A stretch of DNA of 22,258 bases. Origin: JAUXFK01 sp034189035. Lineage in GTDB: Bacteria; Desulfobacterota; UBA8473. The number at the start of each line of letters is the position of its first letter. Positions within the stretch are counted from its first letter, which is position 1. Position numbers and translations under genes: made by a program. Positions 16,514 through 22,258 of the stretch are shown here, piece by piece. Under the pieces are notes generated by a model. That model was not told the DNA's origin and made no database searches. It worked only from the letters and a program-made list of their open reading frames with translations. The stretch covers positions 1 to 22,258 of the forward strand of contig JAXHVA010000070.1 in assembly GCA_034189035.1 (NCBI GenBank). Direction: 5' to 3'.

Positions 16514-17800
16514 ATGGAAACCTTTTACGATACATTGAATATACAATACGGTGCCTGCCCTTTACAGTGCAATGACTGTGAGAAGGCCTGCGTAATAAGT
16601 GGGCATGGGTCTGAATCCGGTGCTGCTATCCAAACGATCCACATGGACGCGCCGGACTTTCACGGGGCTTCCACCTGTATACAATGTGGAGAGCCTGCCT
16701 GCCAAGGGGTCTGTCCGAGTGGAGCGATTAAAAAAGGAGAAAGTGATGGAGTGGTTCGGATTGACAAGGAGAGGTGTATTGGCTGCGCTCTTTGCACCCT
16801 CGCTTGTCCCTATGGCGGGGTCTTTTACGACGTGAATCAAGGCAAGGCCTTTAAGTGTGATGACTGCGATGGTAGGTTCGACTGTGTAATGGCTTGTAAA
16901 TATGGGGTTTTATCTGTTGGAAATCCCCGCCTGGTCTGCGACTGTCTCCACAACGAAGACCTTCTCAGCTTGGGGGCATTCTTCTGCCCTGGATGTACAG
17001 TAGAGCTGACAGCCAGGTTTACTCTAAGGGTTTTAGGGAAGGATCTCATTATATTCGGCCCCCCGGGTTGTGGTGTTCTGGGGGTAGGGATGGCACACAC
17101 TGCAACCTTTGCTACCCTCATGACCAATCTCCCCTCCATCATGACAGGGGTTAAGAGATACTACCGCAAAAAGGGCAGAGATGTTATGTGTGTGGGGTTT
17201 GCCGGAGATGGCACCACAGCGGATATCGGTTTTCAGCCTCTTTCTGCTGCAGCAGAAAGGGGAGAGAATCTCATATACATCTGTTACGACAATGAGGCCT
17301 ATCAGAATACGGGCATCCAGCGAAGCAGCACCACACCCTGGGGAGCATGGACATCTACGACTCAGGTTGGGCAAGAGGGGCATGGAAAGAGGCAATCAGC
17401 CAAGAATGTGCCACTTCTTTTGGCCATGCACGGAATCCCCTATGCTGCAACCGCTACTGTCGCCCATCTGGAAGACTATGGCCATAAGCTTGAGAAAGCC
17501 AAGGCAGTAAAGGACGGGTTGGCTTATATCCATGTACTTTGCCCTTGCCCTACGGGATGGAAGGCACAGCCGGAAGAGAGTATCGAGATATCCCGCATGG
17601 CAGTAGAGACAAACTATTTTCCGCTATGGGAGGCTGAAAGAGGGGAATTTAGGATCACCTTCCCTGTTACAAATCCAAGGCCCATACATGAATTTACCAG
17701 GCAAATGGGAAGGTTCAGCCACCTGAGCAAAGAAGAACTCGACGAATTTCAGGCAATTGTAGACGATAGATTTGCCATGATTTTGCGGCTTGCCGGGTGA
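16514..17800 (+). CDS. padI: Phenylglyoxylate dehydrogenase, beta subunit with fused ferredoxin domain (PadI)
   Basis: A 428-residue fusion. The first ~150 residues hold ferredoxin-like cysteine groups (CPLQCNDCEKAC, CIQCGEPACQGVCP, CIGCALCTLACP, CDDCDGRFDCVMAC). The rest is the beta subunit of a 2-oxoacid:ferredoxin oxidoreductase, with CPGC, GPPGCGVLG, the thiamine diphosphate/Mg motif GDGTTADIG near residue 236 and DNEAYQNTG some 25 residues later. It completes the catalytic site with PadG and carries electrons out. It starts 9 bases after padH with a G-rich site close to the ATG. It is the last gene of the plus-strand series; repeat copy D begins 20 bases after its stop. Confidence 0.82.
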   Translation: METFYDTLNIQYGACPLQCNDCEKACVISGHGSESGAAIQTIHMDAPDFHGASTCIQCGEPACQGVCPSGAIKKGESDGVVRIDKERCIGCALCTLACPYGGVFYDVNQGKAFKCDDCDGRFDCVMACKYGVLSVGNPRLVCDCLHNEDLLSLGAFFCPGCTVELTARFTLRVLGKDLIIFGPPGCGVLGVGMAHTATFATLMTNLPSIMTGVKRYYRKKGRDVMCVGFAGDGTTADIGFQPLSAAAERGENLIYICYDNEAYQNTGIQRSSTTPWGAWTSTTQVGQEGHGKRQSAKNVPLLLAMHGIPYAATATVAHLEDYGHKLEKAKAVKDGLAYIHVLCPCPTGWKAQPEESIEISRMAVETNYFPLWEAERGEFRITFPVTNPRPIHEFTRQMGRFSHLSKEELDEFQAIVDDRFAMILRLAG

Positions 17801-17820
17801 GATGAGAGATGTAAAATTTT

Positions 17821-18264
17821 GTAACAGTTTAGCTTTTTGAAAAGAGTCGCTTGAGCGGCAATCAAATTTTAATCTGTGTAAAAATCGTATCCAAGTGACG
17901 TGAAGAAAGAAGATTATATCACCATTCAATTTATTAACTCTATTACAACCTATTTCAGATCAGTAGTGTCCGGTTAAGCCCTAAAACAAGGGGCTTCGTC
18001 GTCTAACCTTTTGATATTATTGGTAGCAAAATTTTGTCCAAATTGAAATCGACACCCTTTGGAATTCATTGAAAACTATTGTTATTGCTGGGTTTTCAGC
18101 ATTTAGGGCATGTTTTAACCGGACAGTAGTGATTTCAGATATAAAATGTGAGGAACCCTCTCTTCTTTCTTAACGATCACTAAGATGCTCAGACAGTACA
18201 TGCGTTAAAATTTGATTGCTGATGAAGCATGTTAGTTTTCTATTTCATAGCAATAAAGTGATAC
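17821..18264. repeat. MITE-like element, copy D, interrupted by a second element
   Basis: Starts GTAACAGTTTAGC, ends AATAAAGTGATAC. Left arm 17821-17951 and right arm 18141-18264 pair through blocks such as GCAATCAAATTTTAA and its inverted partner near 18205-18220. Flanking 8-mers AAAATTTT (17813-17820) and CAAATTTT (18265-18272) agree at 7 of 8 positions, fitting the 8-bp duplication seen at copy C. Without the nested insert it is ~264 bp, close to the size of copy A. Confidence 0.82.
17961..18131. mobile_element. Nested non-autonomous insertion element within copy D
   Basis: A 171-bp element with terminal inverted repeats CAGTAGTGTCCGGTTAA and, in reverse complement, CACTACTGTCCGGTTAA (15 of 17 identical). 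It is flanked by a perfect 9-bp direct repeat ATTTCAGAT at 17952-17960 and 18132-18140; alignment with copy A indicates the host repeat had this 9-mer once. There is no coding capacity, so it needed a transposase from elsewhere. Ends and duplication length are compatible with an IS4-type relative, which I cannot confirm. Confidence 0.85.
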
Positions 18265-18349
18265 CAAATTTTCAGACAGTTCATTGGTATAATAGGTTTC
18301 AATATCCATTAGAGACCAGGCAGTGTCGATTTTCGATCCCCATATGTGT

Positions 18350-21221
18350 CTACGAAAACAGTTTATCGCTTGCCCAGAGAAATTCCCCGTTGTTGGAAAG
18401 CATGGTCTCTCTGCATAGATGATATCATTAGGTTACATCTTTAAAGTTTCCCATAAGACGTTCCTTCAGCCCGACATATCATACAAACTCGAACTGCTGT
18501 TTCTGTGAGTGGATCATACGCAGAAAATCTTCAAGAGGTTTCTGACCAAGTAAATACGACCCGATTGCATGATAATAATCAGAGGATTTCCCTTGATATT
18601 GATTACTCAACAGCAATTCCAAATCCGTTGGTTGTTTGTCCCATACAGGCTATGCAATCGACATCTGAAACCACATGAATTCCCGGTAATTACCCTTTTG
18701 TCCTATCTTTGCCCTTTCACTGAAGGAGTATAGTATAAGGAGAGGGTTAAAGCCTTTTTTGGCGCCCCATTTCTATGTATATATATGCCCGCTGGCTCTT
18801 AACAACGGTTGTATCGATATCGTTTCCTCCATAGTGATCAAGCCAGGTATTGAGCACCTCCAAAGCCTCATTAAAACGTTTTAGTTTTCTAAGAACCCAG
18901 GCATGATCTAAGGCAATGGAGCGTTTTGAAGGGAGAAGCTTCTGAGCAAGCTCATAGAAGTAGGCTGCTCTTTTTAAAGATTTGGGATCATCCCTATTCG
19001 CAAAATACTTTCCTCCTTCTATTAATAGTTGATAGCTATAAGGAGATCGTTCCAATGCCGCAAGGAGTGGATCTATATTGCCCTTTATGTACGATAAATG
19101 AGGATATACCCAATACTGATAAGGATCCTGACTGAGCCCGGATTCATAGTATTTCGAAGATAGGCCGTAGTAATAAGTATCCTTTTGAAAGAGCCAACCC
19201 ATTCTCAGTCTGTTGGTGGGACGATTATCGATTCCATTTGCAACCAAAGGCAGGTGTCGCAACTTATGAACTCTATCGCCTAAAGCACAAAAAGCATAAT
19301 AGAGCAAATGAAAACTAACATCAGGGTATGTGATAATTTTACTGAAGATCTTATCTGCTTCATTTTGTTTTCCGATTTGAGCGAAGACCAGACCTTGCAT
19401 ATAGAGTACCATTGGGTGTTCTTTATCAGCAACCGCAAGGGAATCCACATATGCCTTTGCCTTTTCTATCACAGCCCAACGACTAAACAGTACCTCGAAG
19501 CGAGCGTAAACCGCTTTTGCATAAAGGGCAAGAAAGATCTTCTTCAGTCTCCTTTTGTCAATTATAAAACGATAGTCACTCTCATTGTCATACGGAGACC
19601 AATTTGCAAGCATACGATCAAACTCTGTTAAGGATATGCTCGAAGTGACTCCATCTCCAGAAAAGCCTTCTATGCGTTCTATCCATGGCTCTAAATCATT
19701 CAATCTCTCAGTCGAGACCTTGCTTTCTATAAAGCGCAGTAAATCCAATGGATAGAGTATTGTCAGGATTTTTGTAACGTGAAGGGGGCCTGAGTTGATA
19801 TTCTCAAACATAGAAAGGTAACTCGTGGGAAAATTTTGTAATAGTTCATTTGCGACAGCTGTAGCCTCATGTTGCAACCCTATTTCACGATAATGACGCG
19901 ACAGTAAGTAATATTCTAATATGCCAGCGTGATCTTTACATAGTGCTTTGAGTCCTTTAATATCCTGCCGGGCGTATGCATCGAGGATTTGGTCTTCTTT
20001 ATGAATTGAAGTTTGAACAAGGTTGTTCATTAACGATTCTGCATGGGATTGATAGCCCATGTTCGAAGCGAGAAGAAATTCTTCCTTATCAGTGAGTATC
20101 TCTGGATTCATATATCTTGCCAAGGCCAAAAAAACAAGTGCTTCTGATGCAAACGTGTCGTTATATCCCATCCTGTCTGGATTGAGAACCATTAGAAGCA
20201 TCGTATATGCCTTAGCAGTGGTTTTAAGGATGTAGGCATCTGTTTGCCCTTTTTGCCAGAGATATTCTAGGACACTTAAGCCGACTGCCACAAAACGCGG
20301 ATCTGCCATGTCAATAAACTGTTCCGCTTTCTTGAGGGTCTCATTTCTTTCTAGATTATATACAAGTGTAATATCTGTGAAATTTTGCTTTTCATCCATG
20401 AAATCGAGGCATTTTGAAAGCCCGGATTGTATATCCGAGAATCTCAAAGGAAGCCCTAGAGAGATTTTTATTAAAGGTTTGCCATTCTTTAACAGAGGGA
20501 TATAGATATTATTCCCATTAGATTTTATGGTTCCGATATCAAATGGACTCGTATTTGGATCAGGATAGTGAAGTTGGCCGTATCTTTTAATGAGTAGATG
20601 AAAGGCATCAATGAAACGCGCATCAGGCCTCAAACGATATTGGTATAAAAAGGCCTCATACATAGCTTGCTGATCTGCTTTCTTAAATGAAGTAGATTGA
20701 AAGGGGGTGGAAGATAATCTGTTGAATTCAGTATAATTTGTAGAATCTGAGGAGTATGTCTGAAAATTATTATTTGAATTGATTTCATGAGAATATACGG
20801 TCGTTATTTCTAAAAAACAAATGTGTTCAAAAACAGCTGCACTGATGAATAATAAAGAGGCTAATGCTGTCCTGAGCCATTGCCTTGCGTTCGCCTTCCT
20901 TTTTTCCTTGACAATTTTAGGTTCTGAAATATTTGTATCGTGTTTTAAGGCGACAGGACTTGACATAGATTCGACTGGTTTATACTCTGCTTTATTGATG
21001 TCAGATTTCCCGATTTCTCTCAGTTTTTCTGTGATACCTATTCCCTTACTTGTAGGAATAGTTGAACGCAAGATAATCGGTGCCTTTTGAACCAATGAGG
21101 CTATCTTATCGTCGGTTGGGCACTTTTTAAAAAGCCTTTCAAGATAAGCAACTACGGCTTTTTCTGCTTCCTTATTGGGTATTCTATCCAAGATCAAATT
21201 GTCTGTCTTCTTTTCAGTCAT
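18350..21221 (-). pseudogene. Decayed gene for a membrane-anchored TPR-like protein
   Basis: The long intact part is 18747-21221, 824 codons from an ATG with GGAGG 5 bases upstream. It has ~110 polar residues, one likely membrane helix at ~116-140 (WLRTALASLLFISAAVFEHI and on), then a large helical region with TPR-like helices near the end (e.g. VLYMQGLVFAQIGKQNEADK and ALDHAWVLRKLKRFNEALEV). It ends at TAA 18747 just after a run of six A. One base out of frame, the sequence continues sensibly (KAFNPLLILYSFSERAKIG, PVWDKQPTDLELLLSN, SSDYYHAIGSYLLGQKPLED, ETMLSNNGEFLWASDKLFS) down to 18350, broken by TAG 18650, TGA 18479, TAA 18428 and TGA 18425. So the C-terminus has been lost by a frameshift and nonsense mutations. 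The truncated protein may still be made. Not recognised as a named family; no link to the pathway is visible. Confidence 0.65.
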
Positions 21222-21348
21222 TAAAACCTCCAAGTTATATGATTCCTTGAAAATGCCGAATGGACATTGTCGTATCATGAGGTATGGTTCATATGAAGGG
21301 GATTAAAAAAAGGTTGGAAATCAAATTGTTTCAAGATAAACGACTTTT

Positions 21349-21543
21349 GTATCATTTTAGCGCCGTGACGTAGAGAACGCTAATCAAGCTTCAATTAAGG
21401 CCAAATTTTATTTCAATTTAATGCGTGTGTTGTTTGAGCGTCTGAGTGAGAGTCAAGAAAGAAGAATAGGGGCGTATGCTCGTTTAACACGGATTAAAAT
21501 TTTATTGTTGCTTTAGCTAGACGTTTCAAAACGAGATAATTAC
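21349..21543. repeat. MITE-like element, copy F
   Basis: Starts GTATCATTTTAGCGC, matching the inverted right end of copy C, and ends in TTTCAAAACGAGATAATTAC, a degraded form of the other family end. Inner blocks AATGCGTGTGTTGTTTGAGC, TGAGTGAGAGTCAAGAAAGA and ACACGGATTAAAATTTTATT correspond to other copies. It lies upstream of the decayed TPR gene. No clear target duplication. Confidence 0.65.
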
Positions 21544-21966
21544 ACTGTTTATGAAATTACAATAAACAGCAAATATCATGCCAAAAACTATTGATAAAAC
21601 AATGATTTGGTACTTTTAATCCATTTCAAGTCGTCTCAAAATCGATTTTTTTCCACATCTTGGCTCGCTGTAGGAAGTTCACAAGTGTAATTACGGTTTT
21701 TGTGCCATTTGAGTTACCTGGATTCATTAAGATTCGGTGTGTTGGTGTGATAAAAGCGTCAAAAAAGCCATTAGAGATCTATATGCACGTCAATTTTTCG
21801 AAAATCCTCATATTGACTTACCTGCGTGGTATTGTGCGCATTTGTTTTTTCAGAATTACAAAGAAGGTTTGGAGATAATGGAGGTTCTCTGTTAATTAAT
21901 AGCCTTTTTTATGACAAGGAGGGGACTGGAAAGCATGGAAGAATGCAATGCATTGTCCTGTTGCTC
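21544..21966. other. Intergenic stretch, no supportable gene
   Basis: About 420 bases of AT-rich sequence. A 72-codon plus-strand frame at 21660-21878 has no ribosome-binding site and no recognisable features. A 37-codon frame from 21935 follows AAGGAGG at a long 12-base spacing and runs through the right inverted repeat to 22048; its support is weak. I see no promoter or terminator I can defend. Confidence 0.4.
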
Positions 21967-22087
21967 ATTAAGCCAACTTCATGCAAGAAAGGTAAAAAAC
22001 GGTAATTTTTTACTCGATTTTGTTATTGTCAAAAAAATGAATACTTGAATATCATAGGTTAGTATTTATGGTCATCTGACCCCTTTT
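21967..22087. repeat. Right copy of the ~122 bp inverted repeat
   Basis: Reverse complement of 1-122 with scattered differences. The outer end reads GGTCATCTGACC followed by CCTTTT and contains a perfect GGTCA-TC-TGACC hairpin. The outer side abuts coding sequence resembling the middle of an IS1634-type transposase, so the repeat appears to truncate that gene. The inner side is AT-rich intergenic sequence. Confidence 0.85.
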
Positions 22088-22091
22088 TGTA

Positions 22092-22258
22092 GTGTCAAAA
22101 AAGAAGGATATCCCCGAAGACGCAAACCTGGTAGCCGTAAAGAAAGATGCTCAGGCAGCCCTGGTAAAGAACGAAGAAACCGATGAACTGGAACTATACT
22201 GCCTTTCAAAGAGTAAAGTAAATAAAAGAACAAGGTATAAGAAGCCTTTTTCAACAGC
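22092..22258 (+). pseudogene. IS1634-like transposase fragment, frameshifted, runs off the end
   Basis: From 22092 the frame reads through DIPEDANLVAVKKDAQAALV and TDELELYCLSKS, then at an A-rich run near 22221-22227 the similarity moves to the next frame with KEQGIRSLFQQ. The pattern of a basic stretch, then L-L/E-L-YC-S, then KE-AIR--FQ- is what I recall from the central part of IS1634-family transposases, where it precedes the RFE segment. The N-terminal part is missing at the repeat boundary and the rest lies outside the window. No database check was possible. Confidence 0.5.

Noticed and set aside
13192..17800. Indolepyruvate or 2-oxoglutarate:ferredoxin oxidoreductase
   Set aside because: The additional FAD/NAD subunit between alpha and beta genes and the order directly after padBCD match phenylglyoxylate dehydrogenase; other substrates are not strictly excluded.
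18425..18652. Recoding of in-frame TAG (pyrrolysine) or TGA (selenocysteine) in the TPR gene tail
   Set aside because: A frameshift, a TAA and two TGAs as well as the TAG are present together, which fits decay; no SECIS-like element was recognised.
21935..22048. 37-codon frame running into the right inverted repeat
   Set aside because: Part of the frame is also open in the left copy, but the ribosome-binding site is 12 bases away and there is no recognisable protein feature.

Overview
The window is an anaerobic aromatic-degradation locus, probably from an anaerobic bacterium of the Desulfobacterota type (sulfate reducer or syntroph). That placement is an inference from gene content and from moderate-GC genes set in very AT-rich, repeat-filled spacers; no rRNA or other phylogenetic marker is present. 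I found no tRNA, rRNA or CRISPR array.

Layout. (i) 1-858: one copy of a ~122 bp repeat, a decayed alpha/beta-hydrolase gene and AT-rich sequence with no supportable gene. (ii) 859-7738, minus strand: a set matching the Azoarcus-type class I benzoyl-CoA reductase order bzdN-O-P-Q-M, followed by a NuoG-like iron-sulfur protein with an unusual C-terminal GIY-YIG-like domain and then a rubrerythrin-like gene under a possible Fur-type box. (iii) 7739-8474: a long divergent intergenic region with two repeat copies and, in the unique sequence between them, candidate back-to-back sigma-70 promoters. (iv) 8475-17800, plus strand: eight genes in the order padBCD-EFGHI, encoding a membrane-associated molybdenum phenylacetyl-CoA:acceptor oxidoreductase and a five-subunit phenylglyoxylate dehydrogenase. 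(v) 17801-22258: a repeat element carrying a second element nested inside it, a large decayed TPR protein gene on the minus strand, another repeat, the inverted copy of the left-end repeat, and a fragment of an IS1634-like transposase running off the end.

How the genes work together: phenylacetyl-CoA is oxidised by PadBCD to phenylglyoxylate, PadEFGHI decarboxylates that to benzoyl-CoA with reduction of NAD+, and BzdNOPQ, fed with low-potential electrons by the BzdM ferredoxin, dearomatises benzoyl-CoA with ATP to a cyclohexadienoyl-CoA. The NuoG-like protein is a candidate electron-supply component. The phenylacetate-CoA ligase and the enzymes after the reductase (hydratase, dehydrogenase, ring hydrolase) are not in the window.

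The most distinctive structural feature is a family of MITE-like palindromic elements, seven copies in 22 kb, all between genes. Two of them sit inside the pad gene series. One has a clean 8-bp target duplication, and another has been split by a different small element with its own 9-bp duplication. The pathway segment is bracketed by two inverted, diverged copies of a ~122 bp repeat.
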